Below, piece by piece: positions 48,416 to 58,302 of a stretch of 64,000 nt of DNA. The notes under the pieces are model-generated. The model saw only the letters and a list, made by a program, of their open reading frames with translations, ran no database searches and was not told where the DNA came from. Location: contig PLTX01000020.1 in NCBI GenBank assembly GCA_003164675.1, forward strand, positions 1 through 64,000, given 5' to 3'. The translations under genes were made by a program, and so were the position numbers. The stretch comes from Verrucomicrobiota bacterium (lineage in GTDB: Bacteria > Verrucomicrobiota > Verrucomicrobiia > Palsa-1439). Within the stretch, counting starts at the first letter, position 1. Every line of letters starts with the position of its first letter.

Positions 48416-50631
48416 CGTCGAACTGCGGCCGGCCGACGCAGAATCGCAATCAAGTAGAAAGCCCCGACGAGAATGACGAGCGCGCGGATCCCGGTCACAA
48501 ACGACAACGATTCCAGCAATCCGCCAGCCAGTGCCCCGATGAGGTTCGAGCCGAGCGCACGGGCTTTATCCGCACACACAGCGAAGGAGCGAATAAAGAT
48601 CAGGCCCGCGAAGAACGCCGGTGCGGTCAGGAACCCGCTGGCGGCGATCAGCTTGGTCGCGCCCGTTAACGAGTTGAACGAGTCGAGTGGCACGAGCGCC
48701 AGTACCATGACAGTGGCAGCCAGTCCGGTGATAACCACCCACTGCGGCAGGCGTGGCCAGCGCCAAGCGACGAGATTAGCCAGCAAAATTATCACCAACA
48801 CGGCGGAGATGACGATGGCGTTGACCACCCATGTCATGCCGAATAACAGCGTCGCACGGCTGACGGTCTGTACTTCCAGCAATAGGAACGCCGCGCCCAG
48901 CGCGAAGAAATGCCAATCGGCTCGCGTGTTCCTTTGCAGCGCGCGACGCCCCGCCGTCATCACTGCCAAGAGAATGCATCCCGAGACGATCAGATGCAGT
49001 TTGGGGATTTCTGCCCGCTTGAGATACAAGTACGGCCAATCATCGGTCGTGGGTCGGGTCGTGCCAGGCGGATGCAACTGGCAGGCGGTAACAAACTCGC
49101 GCAAGGCGGGGTCCTGAATCACCGTCGGTGTCACCGGGTGTTCACCGGTGACCAGGGTGACCGTTGGCAGGTGTTTCGACGTTCCGGAAGCCAATTCTTC
49201 GGAGTAGACAAATGGATCGTGTCCGAACGCTTGCCGGAGCACGGTGAACAAACGGTCGGCGATCCACGCTCGCTGGGCCCCGAAGTCGACGACCAGCAAA
49301 CCATCCGGTGCCAGCAGCCTTCTGGCTTCAGCGAAACTCTCCAACGTGTACACGTAGTGGTCGAGGCGCATGTTGTTATACGATGACCCAATGGTGTGGG
49401 AGTCAAGCAAGCCGAACCAAATCAGGTCATACGGTCCGGTGGATTGCTTGAGGAATGCGCGCGCGTCATTCACAATCATGCGCACCGACGGAGAGCTGTA
49501 CGGTCGCTCGGGGTGGATTCGCTGGCCGAGGGCGTAGATTTGGGGATCAATTTCGACACAGTCCACCTGGCGAGCACCGTGACGAAGAGCCGCGGCCGCA
49601 TTGTTGCCGGCGCCGGCGCCGACAATCAGTATGCGGCGCGCATCCGGTTTGAAGCTGAAGGGGACATTATAGTGGTTGCGATCCAGTGGCTCCTTGGAGA
49701 ACAATTCCGGGTGCGCCGCCACGAAACGGTCTGACAAATCGAGCGCGGCCTGGTAGGTGGTCCCGTTAACCTGCACGAGATAGCCCCGCTGCACCCGATT
49801 GGTTCCAAACGTCGAGATGAGCGGTGAAATGGAAAGCTTCTGATAGGGCGACCAAATCGTGACACTGGATGAGCGTCCGCCCGCCCACATCGCCGCTGCT
49901 CCCGCGAGCGTGAGGATGACGGGTAGCCAGGGTCGCACTCGCCCCGCCAGGAGGGTCATGGTCAGCAGCGCCGTCACAACCAGCATCCAGGCCGTCGGCG
50001 GAGTGGACGCCCAACTCAGGCCGTTAAACAGCCATGCTCCGGCGAGACTGCCTCCGATATTGATTGAGTAGGCCCGGATCACCTGCGGGGCGTCCTGCAT
50101 GGATCGCCCAAGAATCTGCCCCAACGGCACGAATATCAAGGCAAGCAGATACAAGAGAATCCCGATCAGGATGATGCCCGCCACGAAATCCAAGCCGCCC
50201 GCGCCCGCCATTTCCTGCCAGATCGGGGCGTCTTCGGAACCGCTAAACAAGTACGTCACGAACCTGAATTCGAGCGGTTCCCAATGCAGCGGGTTGGCGA
50301 CAAGCGTGACCAACAGGAAGAGGTTCAATCCCATCCGCCCGAAAGACGCTGGTCGGCTGGACCAATAACACCCGAGGCCGACTCCGAAGAAGCAAACGAC
50401 CAGAACCAGGTTGCCAAGGTAGGCGAAGATACGGATCTCCGTGCCGATCCAGCGGATCATGACCAGTTCCAGAAACAGAATCAGAGCGCTGACGATGAGG
50501 ATCGTCGCGTCACATCGAACAAGGGAACTGTGGAGCGCGCCGGGGTTTGGTTGTGGACGAGACTCCGTCTCGGGAACATTTCCGTTCGCCACCATTTGCG
50601 GGAGCTTACGGAGCCACGCCGCAATGTTCAA
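48412..50631 (-). CDS. Membrane protein with embedded spermidine synthase-like SAM methyltransferase fold
   Basis: Multi-TM ends; ILIVGAGAGNNAAAALRHGARQVDCVEIDPQIYALGQRIHPERPY...VNDARAFL. Confidence 0.75.
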   Translation of the reverse strand: MNIAAWLRKLPQMVANGNVPETESRPQPNPGALHSSLVRCDATILIVSALILFLELVMIRWIGTEIRIFAYLGNLVLVVCFFGVGLGCYWSSRPASFGRMGLNLFLLVTLVANPLHWEPLEFRFVTYLFSGSEDAPIWQEMAGAGGLDFVAGIILIGILLYLLALIFVPLGQILGRSMQDAPQVIRAYSINIGGSLAGAWLFNGLSWASTPPTAWMLVVTALLTMTLLAGRVRPWLPVILTLAGAAAMWAGGRSSSVTIWSPYQKLSISPLISTFGTNRVQRGYLVQVNGTTYQAALDLSDRFVAAHPELFSKEPLDRNHYNVPFSFKPDARRILIVGAGAGNNAAAALRHGARQVDCVEIDPQIYALGQRIHPERPYSSPSVRMIVNDARAFLKQSTGPYDLIWFGLLDSHTIGSSYNNMRLDHYVYTLESFAEARRLLAPDGLLVVDFGAQRAWIADRLFTVLRQAFGHDPFVYSEELASGTSKHLPTVTLVTGEHPVTPTVIQDPALREFVTACQLHPPGTTRPTTDDWPYLYLKRAEIPKLHLIVSGCILLAVMTAGRRALQRNTRADWHFFALGAAFLLLEVQTVSRATLLFGMTWVVNAIVISAVLVIILLANLVAWRWPRLPQWVVITGLAATVMVLALVPLDSFNSLTGATKLIAASGFLTAPAFFAGLIFIRSFAVCADKARALGSNLIGALAGGLLESLSFVTGIRALVILVGAFYLIAILRRPAAVRR

Positions 50632-50683
50632 CGTCGAACTGGACGGGGAGATGTGCTAATGGGGACAGCATGCGGAGCGGACG

Positions 50684-51949
50684 ATGAACTGGTGGCGGCG
50701 GCTGGCGACGTACCGAATACTCGATGTCGGGGCCGTTGCGCTTACGGTGTCGGTTCTTGTCTGGTGGTCCGTGGTACTTCCGCCGCGCTGGAATGATTAC
50801 GATTTCAATCATTATTACGTCAGCGGCCGGATGCTATTGAACGGGCAGAATCCGTATACGACGTCGTTGGAGGCGGTCAGCCATGCATTGGGTTTCCACT
50901 TTGCGGCGGACCTGCCGATCGCCACCTATCCCCCGTTGTTTCTCTGGATGTTCGCAGCGTTGGCCGCGCTACCGCCTAAGGTGACGTTCGCCGCATGGGT
51001 GGCGTTGGAAATCATTTGCCTTGTGATCATCCTCTGGCTGATCCGCCGGGTGCTCGGAGAAAGATTGCCGACACGGGGTTGGCTGTTCGTGGTGGCGCTG
51101 ACGATCATTTCGCGACCACTAAGCTACAACCTGTATTACTCGCAGCCACAACTACTGTTGGCGGCTTTGGTCCTGGGCGGCTACGCCGCGCACCTCACTG
51201 GTCGGCATGGATGGGCATGCGTCGCGGTGTCGGTGGCGGGAATGCTCAAACTTTATCCGTTCATCTTGCTGCCATGGTTCATATGGTCTGGCAGCGGGGG
51301 TGTGCGTGGTCGATGCCGTCGGCTGGTCGGTGTTCTGGGGCTTATCGTGGCCGTGGTCGCCGCCACTGGACCCGGCCTCTGGCGGGATTTTTTCCAGTAT
51401 GGAATGCCGGCGATTACCGTGTGGGAACAGGCCGGGCGAACGTTTCACTTTTCTCTGCCGGCCTTGGTCACCGACCTGGGATACATCCATGACAATTTCA
51501 ATCCGTCTGCGGTAGCCAGACAATGCTGGTGGCTTGCGGGGACCCTGACGGGTTTTGGGGTCTTCGTTGCCGCCTACCGTATGTGTGCGACATCACGGCC
51601 CGATCCGGAAGCGCAATTCTGCCTGTTATGCACCGCGATGTTGATCGGGACGGTCACGGTGCAAGGCCATTATTTTGTGTTCTTGGCATTTCCACTAACG
51701 GTCGCGGCGCTTCGCATTGCGGCAAGGCCGACCGGGGGGCAGGTCATTTACTTGATCCTGTTGCTGCTGGCTTTCAATTGTGTTGATCCGCCAAATTCGC
51801 CGTTCTTCGAAAGGCATGTGCTCTTGTATCTGCTGGCTGGCAATGTGCCACTCTATGGGCTTTTCGCATTGGCGATTTTTTTCTGGTTGGAACTGCGCGG
51901 TCATCAAGCGGCGACCCCCAGCTCAGCCATCGGATGCAACCAACGGTAG
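50684..51949 (+). CDS. GT87/DUF2029-type membrane glycosyltransferase-like protein (copy 1)
   Basis: RWNDYDFNHYYVSGRMLLNGQNPYTTSLEA...YPPLFLWMFAALAALPP; multi-TM. Confidence 0.8.
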   Translation: MNWWRRLATYRILDVGAVALTVSVLVWWSVVLPPRWNDYDFNHYYVSGRMLLNGQNPYTTSLEAVSHALGFHFAADLPIATYPPLFLWMFAALAALPPKVTFAAWVALEIICLVIILWLIRRVLGERLPTRGWLFVVALTIISRPLSYNLYYSQPQLLLAALVLGGYAAHLTGRHGWACVAVSVAGMLKLYPFILLPWFIWSGSGGVRGRCRRLVGVLGLIVAVVAATGPGLWRDFFQYGMPAITVWEQAGRTFHFSLPALVTDLGYIHDNFNPSAVARQCWWLAGTLTGFGVFVAAYRMCATSRPDPEAQFCLLCTAMLIGTVTVQGHYFVFLAFPLTVAALRIAARPTGGQVIYLILLLLAFNCVDPPNSPFFERHVLLYLLAGNVPLYGLFALAIFFWLELRGHQAATPSSAIGCNQR

Positions 51950-52039
51950 CGCGGCTGTCTTCCGGTGCCGGGCTGGCGATGTTTGGGCTGGAGGCTTCGG
52001 ACAAATTCTGCTAGTGGACGGAACCGTGTGACAAAAGAG

Positions 52040-53281
52040 ATGAACAAGTTGCGGCGGCTGGCTCGGAACCGCCTGCTGGATGCGGGGGCAGCCGTGCTCA
52101 TACCATTGTTCCTCTACAAGTGGGCCGTGATTCTTCCGTCACGCTGGTCGGGCTTCGATTTCAATCACTTCTACGTAAGTGGCTGGATGTTGCTGAAGGG
52201 ACAAAATCCTTACACGACCTCGGTTGAGGCGCTGAGCCATGCGATGGGGTTCGAATTTGCTACGTACCTGCCAATCGCCACGTATCCACCAGCGTTTCTT
52301 TGGATATTTGCGGCACTGGCGGCGCTACCGCCGCGCGCGGCATTTGCCATCTGGGTGGCGCTGGAACTGATTAGTCTGGCTGCTGTCTTGTGGTTGACGT
52401 GTTGGTTGCTGGGAGAACGATTGTCGTCGCGGGGCCGGCTATTTGTGGTGGCGCTGACGGTTATGTCGCAGTGTGTGATGTATCATCTTCTGTTCTCACA
52501 GGCACAACTGTTATTGGCCGCGCTGGTCTTGGCTGGGTACGCTGCGCAACGTGCCGGACGGCATGGTTGGGCGTGCATGGCGGTTGCCACGGCCGGGATT
52601 CTCAAATGTTATCCATTCGTCTTGCTGCCATGGTTCGTGTGGTCCGGCAACGGTGGTGCGCGCGGTCGATGTCGTCGGTTGATCGGAGTAACCGTGTTTG
52701 TCCTGGCGGGGGTTGCCTTGACGGGCTCTGCCCTCTGGCGAGATTTTCTTCGGTACGGGCTACCTCTTGCTCTTCAGGACGAAGCCGGGAGAACATTTCA
52801 CTTTTCGCTGCCGGCGCTGGTGATCAATCTCGGCTATTTGCAGTACAACCTACACCCCCCTGAGCAAGCCAGACACTGGTGGTGGATCGCCGGCACCCTG
52901 GTGAGCGTTGGAGTTCTTGCGTTTGGATATGCCGTGTGTGTGGCGTCGCGGCGTGATCCGGAAGCGCAATTCTGCCTGCTGTGCACCATGATGTTAATCG
53001 GGACGGTCGCCGTGCAAGGGCACTACTTTGTCTTTCTCGTGTTTCCACTGACGGTAATGGCAGTGCGCATCGCAGCGAAACCCTCCCCGTCAGGGGTGAT
53101 CAGTTTGATGCTGCTGGTACTGGCCTTCAATTGTCTCCAACCACCCGGTTCGGCCTTTTTCGGGGGGCATCAATTCTTGTATCTACTGGTTAGCGATCTG
53201 CCATTGTATGGGCTTCTGGCGTTGGCTGCATTCTTCTGGCGGGAGCTCGGCAACATCCAAACTGAGGCAGGCGTAGCTTGA
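52040..53281 (+). CDS. GT87/DUF2029-type membrane glycosyltransferase-like protein (copy 2)
   Basis: RWSGFDFNHFYVSGWMLLKGQNPYTTSVEA...YPPAFLWIFAALAALPP; tandem paralog of the previous gene; start GTG 52028 or ATG 52040. Confidence 0.8.
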   Translation: MNKLRRLARNRLLDAGAAVLIPLFLYKWAVILPSRWSGFDFNHFYVSGWMLLKGQNPYTTSVEALSHAMGFEFATYLPIATYPPAFLWIFAALAALPPRAAFAIWVALELISLAAVLWLTCWLLGERLSSRGRLFVVALTVMSQCVMYHLLFSQAQLLLAALVLAGYAAQRAGRHGWACMAVATAGILKCYPFVLLPWFVWSGNGGARGRCRRLIGVTVFVLAGVALTGSALWRDFLRYGLPLALQDEAGRTFHFSLPALVINLGYLQYNLHPPEQARHWWWIAGTLVSVGVLAFGYAVCVASRRDPEAQFCLLCTMMLIGTVAVQGHYFVFLVFPLTVMAVRIAAKPSPSGVISLMLLVLAFNCLQPPGSAFFGGHQFLYLLVSDLPLYGLLALAAFFWRELGNIQTEAGVA

Positions 53282-53337
53282 GTAGATTCGTAAAGAAAAC
53301 CGTAATTCCAGTATAGCCTTAACGCGGTAGCTTTGTT

Positions 53338-54840
53338 ATGCGGCAGCCTGTGGAACAAGCACGAGGGACGGTTTCGCTTGGGAGTATGCAGAGGTGGATT
53401 GGCATCCTGCTGGTTGTGTTGCTGGTGTTGACCGTGTTGCGGCAGGGGCAATTGATCGTGCAGATTTGGTTCGACGGAGAGAATTCACCGACCGAAAGTG
53501 AATCATTGTTTGCCTTGAGCCGCGTGTGCGCGGGCGAGACATTGTATTTGGATTACTCACACCCGCCGCATGCGATTACCGCGTACATGCCGTTGTTCTA
53601 CTGGACGGCGGAAGCGATTGCCAAGACAGCGAGAACGTGGCGGGAAATGGTGGTCCTGGCACGGTGGAGCGTCTATGTCCATTGGCTTGGGATTGGCCTG
53701 TTGATCTTCGCCGCAGCGCGACAGATGGACTGCACAAGGCGCGTCGCGCTGCTGGCGGCGCTACTGTGGGGGAGCACCGAATTGGGATGCGAATGGGCGA
53801 ATTCGTTTCGACCGGACGCCGCCGCTCTGTCTTTCTCGCTGGCGGCGTTGTGGGTTTACCAGCGCCGGCACGCGGCGCCGAACCTCACGGCCAGCATCGC
53901 GCTACTGGTGGTGGCAGCGTTGTTCAAACATACGGCACTGGCCCCATTAGTGATCATTCTGTGGGAAGAAGTCATGGAGCGACGGCTGCGACGGGCTGTG
54001 ATGGCGGCAGTGGCGTGGGGCGCGTCGCTGGGGGCGGTCGTGATCGCAGCGCAGGTGATGACGGGGGGCCGGTTTGCGCTCAACGTATTCAGTGGTCTGG
54101 CTGAAGCCGGACCATGGTCATGGACGTGGGCGTTGCTGGTGACGGCGCTGGCGATGGGGGTCGCCGCGTTTTGGGGGGCAATCCTGACGTGCGTTGGGAT
54201 GGCTCGGCAGCCTGGGGTCACCTTCTGGAAGCGCTACTTTATCATTAGCCTGGCGCTGGCAGTAACACGGTCGCGAATCTTTGGCGCATCAACCAATCAC
54301 TATCTTGAACCGTTTGCCGCAGCATGTGTGTTAACGGGAGCGCTGGTTCAAAACCTGTTGGCGCAAGCCCCGGAAGACATTCTGCGGTGCGCACATGTCT
54401 GCTGGCTGGCAACGGTGTTGGGACTCTCGGTCGCGCTTTCGTCCGAGCAAGGATGGAGCATATTCCAATCGCTGCGTGATGACACGCCGTGGCAGCAATT
54501 TGTGGCGCGCCTCGGGGAATTTAATGACCCGGTGTTGTCCGAGGACCCGTACGTGACGGTGCGATCCGGACGCACACCTTACATGGTCGATGCGAACAAG
54601 TTCGCCCATATGCAGCACGATGGAAAGTTTAATGACACCGAGTTGTTGCGCAGAATCGAGAACGGCGAATTTGCCGCCATCATCACCCGGTTCCCGATCG
54701 ACGCTGATTTGCGGCCCGTGTGGGCGTTTCCCGCGCGCTGGCTGATGCCGATGCGCCACCAGTACTATCTGGATGCCAAGTATGTGGTACCGGAACGGCG
54801 CACAACCATCTATGTGTATCGACCGGAGCCGAAATTGTGA
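53338..54840 (+). CDS. Polytopic membrane protein, glycosyltransferase-family-39-like
   Basis: Multi-TM with SESLFALSRVCAGETLYLDYSHPPHAITAYMPLFYW (acidic first-loop type). Confidence 0.65.
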   Translation: MRQPVEQARGTVSLGSMQRWIGILLVVLLVLTVLRQGQLIVQIWFDGENSPTESESLFALSRVCAGETLYLDYSHPPHAITAYMPLFYWTAEAIAKTARTWREMVVLARWSVYVHWLGIGLLIFAAARQMDCTRRVALLAALLWGSTELGCEWANSFRPDAAALSFSLAALWVYQRRHAAPNLTASIALLVVAALFKHTALAPLVIILWEEVMERRLRRAVMAAVAWGASLGAVVIAAQVMTGGRFALNVFSGLAEAGPWSWTWALLVTALAMGVAAFWGAILTCVGMARQPGVTFWKRYFIISLALAVTRSRIFGASTNHYLEPFAAACVLTGALVQNLLAQAPEDILRCAHVCWLATVLGLSVALSSEQGWSIFQSLRDDTPWQQFVARLGEFNDPVLSEDPYVTVRSGRTPYMVDANKFAHMQHDGKFNDTELLRRIENGEFAAIITRFPIDADLRPVWAFPARWLMPMRHQYYLDAKYVVPERRTTIYVYRPEPKL

Positions 54841-56441
54841 ACCAGAACTGCGAGAACCACCACATCGATGGAATGACCAGCGAGAGTTGGGACGTGCGGC
54901 GGCTTGCGTCGCGAGATTGGGGGATTGTAGTTGTTCTGTTTCTCATCGCGCTGGCGATGCGGCTCCCATTTCGCAGCCACTTTGCGTACCACTGGGACAG
55001 TGCCCAGTTCGCGTTGGCGGTCCGGGAATTCGATATCCGGCTGAGCCAGCCGCACGCGCCGGGCTATTTCCTGTACGTGATGTTGGGACGGCTCGTGAAC
55101 CATTTTGTGGGCGACCCGCATGCGAGTCTGGTATGGATTAGTGTCATGTTTGGCAGCGCGTTACCATCGTTGCTTTATCTGCTGGGAACGATGATGTTCG
55201 GACGCAGGGCCGGCGCGGCCGCGGCTGCGATGGCCTTGACGAGTCCGCAAATCTGGTTTCATAGCTGCGTGGCATTGACGTACATCGTGGACAGTTTTTT
55301 GGTCTGCGCCGTCGTGCTGGTATTGTGGTTGGCCATACAGCGTGGGGGCCGGTGGTGGGACGCTGTTGCGGTCGGGGCACTGTTGGCGGTATTGGGCGGT
55401 GTCCGGCAACAGAGCGTGCTGGAATTGGCGCCGCTCGTTCTGTTCGGGTTTTGGCGGTTCCAACGCGCGCGGGCGGTCAAGCTGGCAATGACAGCAATTG
55501 TCGCCGGTGGGCTGGGGCTCTTGTGGTTCATGCCGATGGTACGCATGTCCGGCGGCCTGAAGGCATATCTCTCGATTGCGCGTCTCCACGCGTCGTTTAA
55601 CGCGTCGGCGACCGTTTGGGGGAATGGTTGGGATGCGCTCCTGCAGAATGTGGCGAATATGACGGGATTCTGCCTAAACGGTCTGATGTTCGCCACGGTG
55701 GTATTGGTAGCGGCGCTTCTTCATCGCGCGATTCGAATGACTGACGAACAGAAGCGCGCATGGGACAGCCAGAACGCGCTAGCGCTGCAAGTGTTGGCGA
55801 TATGGATTGTCCCCATGATGGTCTTCGGGACGGTGGTCGGGTTCACGAAGCAGCCGGGCTACGTGTTGAGCTATCTGCCGGCAATGTTTTTATTGACAGC
55901 AGTCGTGGTCGCCAGTCTGAAGAAGCCCAGACACAGGTCGGCAACGATCATGGCCATTTGCATCGTGAACGTGGTTTCATTTGTCGCCTGGCCGGCACTG
56001 TGGGACCGGGTCTTCTTCGAAATGGCGCGAACTGCTCATGAGATTGCCACCCATGACGCCGACATCTCGCGCATTGATGCGGCAATCCGAAAATCGTACC
56101 CTCCCAGCGAAATCGTCATTGGCCATGCACAGGAGTTCTATCTATACGGCATCAGAATATTCCAGCTTCACCTGCCCGAGTATGAGCAATACCAGATGGC
56201 GACGGATTCCACAGTTTTCACCCCACCAGACAAACGAATGTGGCGCGTGCGGGATGGTCGGCTCGATTTCGTGGAGAAGCCGGATCTGAAGGGTAAGAAG
56301 GGGATGCTCCTCCTTGTGCCACCTGCTGAGAAGGTCGAGATCTTCGCCCCGTACCTTTCTGCAAAAAGCATGAAAGCCGCGATAGGTGGTGAGTGTGGCC
56401 TTTATTTCATTCCATCAGCAGAAGTCGAGATCCGACGCTAA
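54837..56441 (+). CDS. Polytopic membrane protein, glycosyltransferase-family-39-like
   Basis: FAYHWDSAQFALAVREFDIRLSQPHAPGYFLYVMLGRL; GTGA overlap with the previous gene. Confidence 0.7.
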   Translation: MNQNCENHHIDGMTSESWDVRRLASRDWGIVVVLFLIALAMRLPFRSHFAYHWDSAQFALAVREFDIRLSQPHAPGYFLYVMLGRLVNHFVGDPHASLVWISVMFGSALPSLLYLLGTMMFGRRAGAAAAAMALTSPQIWFHSCVALTYIVDSFLVCAVVLVLWLAIQRGGRWWDAVAVGALLAVLGGVRQQSVLELAPLVLFGFWRFQRARAVKLAMTAIVAGGLGLLWFMPMVRMSGGLKAYLSIARLHASFNASATVWGNGWDALLQNVANMTGFCLNGLMFATVVLVAALLHRAIRMTDEQKRAWDSQNALALQVLAIWIVPMMVFGTVVGFTKQPGYVLSYLPAMFLLTAVVVASLKKPRHRSATIMAICIVNVVSFVAWPALWDRVFFEMARTAHEIATHDADISRIDAAIRKSYPPSEIVIGHAQEFYLYGIRIFQLHLPEYEQYQMATDSTVFTPPDKRMWRVRDGRLDFVEKPDLKGKKGMLLLVPPAEKVEIFAPYLSAKSMKAAIGGECGLYFIPSAEVEIRR

Positions 56442-56705
56442 CCTACAGCTGTTTGCGCGGGAGGGACGTGAATTCGCGTGTGTGAGAACGAGGAGACAAG
56501 ACGTTTAAGAAAAATGTCCAGAAACTGAACACTCTGTCGTGACATGTTCAGACCATTGGTCAGGAATGCGAATTCACCAGAATATCCATTTAGTTTGCAC
56601 CTGATGGATGGTAATTACCACGTGTATCTTAACATATTGACGAACAAGATATTGCATAAATATCCACGCGCATCTCTTCTGCGCAGTCTCGCGCTACCAA
56701 GTCCG

Positions 56706-56721
56706 TGGCACGCATGCTGCT
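56706..56721 (+). promoter_or_regulatory. Sigma-54 (-24/-12) promoter-like sequence upstream of flp
   Basis: TGGCACGcatgCTGCT against TGGCACGnnnnTTGCW: one consensus mismatch, correct GG-GC spacing. Confidence 0.65.
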
Positions 56722-56796
56722 GGCATAAATGGGCGTAAACGCAAGTCTGTCGGGTCGGTAGATGAAGAAGAGAATCAGATGAAGGAGGTGAATGTG

Positions 56797-56970
56797 ATGA
56801 AGAATACTCTCCGAAAACTGTACGTCGGTTTGAAGTCGCGCAAGGGCCAGAGCTTGGTTGAATACGCGCTGATTCTGGCGCTCATTGCTGTCGTGGCGGT
56901 GTTGGTGCTGAGGGGCCTCGGTGCCCACATCAATAACACGCTGTCAACTGTGAATGCGAACTTGCCGTAA
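56797..56970 (+). CDS. flp: Flp/Fap-type pilin
   Basis: RKGQSLVEYALILALIAVVAVLVLRGLG; SD AAGGAGGTG before ATG 56797. Confidence 0.93.
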   Translation: MKNTLRKLYVGLKSRKGQSLVEYALILALIAVVAVLVLRGLGAHINNTLSTVNANLP

Positions 56971-56996
56971 CTTGGCAACTAAAACATGCCCAAGAT

Positions 56997-57028
56997 GGGG
57001 GTGAAGAGGCAGCAACCTCTTCACCCCC
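56997..57028 (+). terminator. Strong terminator hairpin after the flp pilin gene
   Basis: GGGGGTGAAGAGG-cagcaa-CCTCTTCACCCCC then gttggctttt. Confidence 0.85.
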
Positions 57029-57414
57029 GTTGGCTTTTCTATCCCTCTCTTGTTGCCTTCTGACTTGGCACATCCATGAGCCTGAAGTGGTGATCCAATC
57101 CGCGCATCGCGTTGACTCTCTGGACCGTTCTCTTTGCACTGACTACCATGGCCACATGGGGTTCAATTTCTGCAAGGTGCATAACACGCTCGGCACGACA
57201 CCGGCTCATGGGACTGGTATCGCTGACGGGTCGTGGACAATCGAGAAACTGATTGAGGGGGCAACAACTTGTGGACACTAGCAACAATCTGTTAGCCCAC
57301 GACCCACGCTCTCTCTCGTTTCTCAATTTTGATATTGCATTTTGTTCATTAAAGGCACAGCATTTGCTTGCCTTAGCTCAATTAAAGTCGAACACGTCGA
57401 ACAAGGAGGACTCA

Positions 57415-58248
57415 ATGGCTAAGAAACCAGGTGCTGGCGGTATTATACTGGCGGCAGTGATCCTAGGACTCATCGCGGCCTACATGATCTACCGGCTCGA
57501 AAGCAATCGAGAAAAACAGGCCAAAGAGCACTGGATTCCGATCGTGGTTGCTCGTGAGGACATCCCCGCGCGCACCAAGGTCACCAGCGACATGGTTACA
57601 TTGATGCCCTACCCCAAAGACCTTCTCACGTCTGGAGCCGTGCAGGACCGCAAGGAAGTGGAGGGGCGCGTTACCCTGGTGCGACTCAAGGCCAAAGAGC
57701 AGATTCGATCCTCAGATCTTCTGGCGGAGGGCCAGACACCGAGTCTCTCCTATGACATCCCGGACGGCATGAGGGCCATCGCCATTGCGGCCAGCGAAAT
57801 CAGCGCGGCCGGCAACGCCGTCAAGCCCGGTGACCACGTAGACATTTTAGCGACATACTCTGAACCCAACACGCATCAAGAGACAACACGGCTGGTGCTG
57901 CAGAATGTTCCCGTACTGGCAGTCAACCAGGCCGAAACGAATACCCAGGGGCCAACGGGCGCCAAGAGCTCGATGACGCTTGCGGTCAAGCCCGAAGAAG
58001 CCGAGCTCCTGATGGCAGCTGACCGCGCGGGCGTGTTGCGCGTGATGCTTCGCGCTCCTACGGACAAGAAGACCATTGACAGCCAGGGTGTGACTGTCCG
58101 TGACATTCAGGGATCGAAGACATTTGAAGTGGCCCCACGCGCTCCGGATGCACAATCCACCCCGATCATTATTTCGCCGTCAAATCGTCAGCGGTCGGAA
58201 ATCATAGTTTTCCGAGGCACACAAGAGCAGACGGTGGGGACACAATAG
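57415..58248 (+). CDS. cpaB: Flp pilus assembly protein CpaB/RcpC
   Basis: VVAREDIPARTKVTSDMVTLMPYP (SAF domain), VKPGDHVDILATY; AAGGAGG before ATG 57415. Confidence 0.93.
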   Translation: MAKKPGAGGIILAAVILGLIAAYMIYRLESNREKQAKEHWIPIVVAREDIPARTKVTSDMVTLMPYPKDLLTSGAVQDRKEVEGRVTLVRLKAKEQIRSSDLLAEGQTPSLSYDIPDGMRAIAIAASEISAAGNAVKPGDHVDILATYSEPNTHQETTRLVLQNVPVLAVNQAETNTQGPTGAKSSMTLAVKPEEAELLMAADRAGVLRVMLRAPTDKKTIDSQGVTVRDIQGSKTFEVAPRAPDAQSTPIIISPSNRQRSEIIVFRGTQEQTVGTQ

Positions 58249-58302
58249 GAACCGCCAGCAAGAGTTTCGAAACAAAAGGACACATCGAAAGGACACATAA
58301 AG

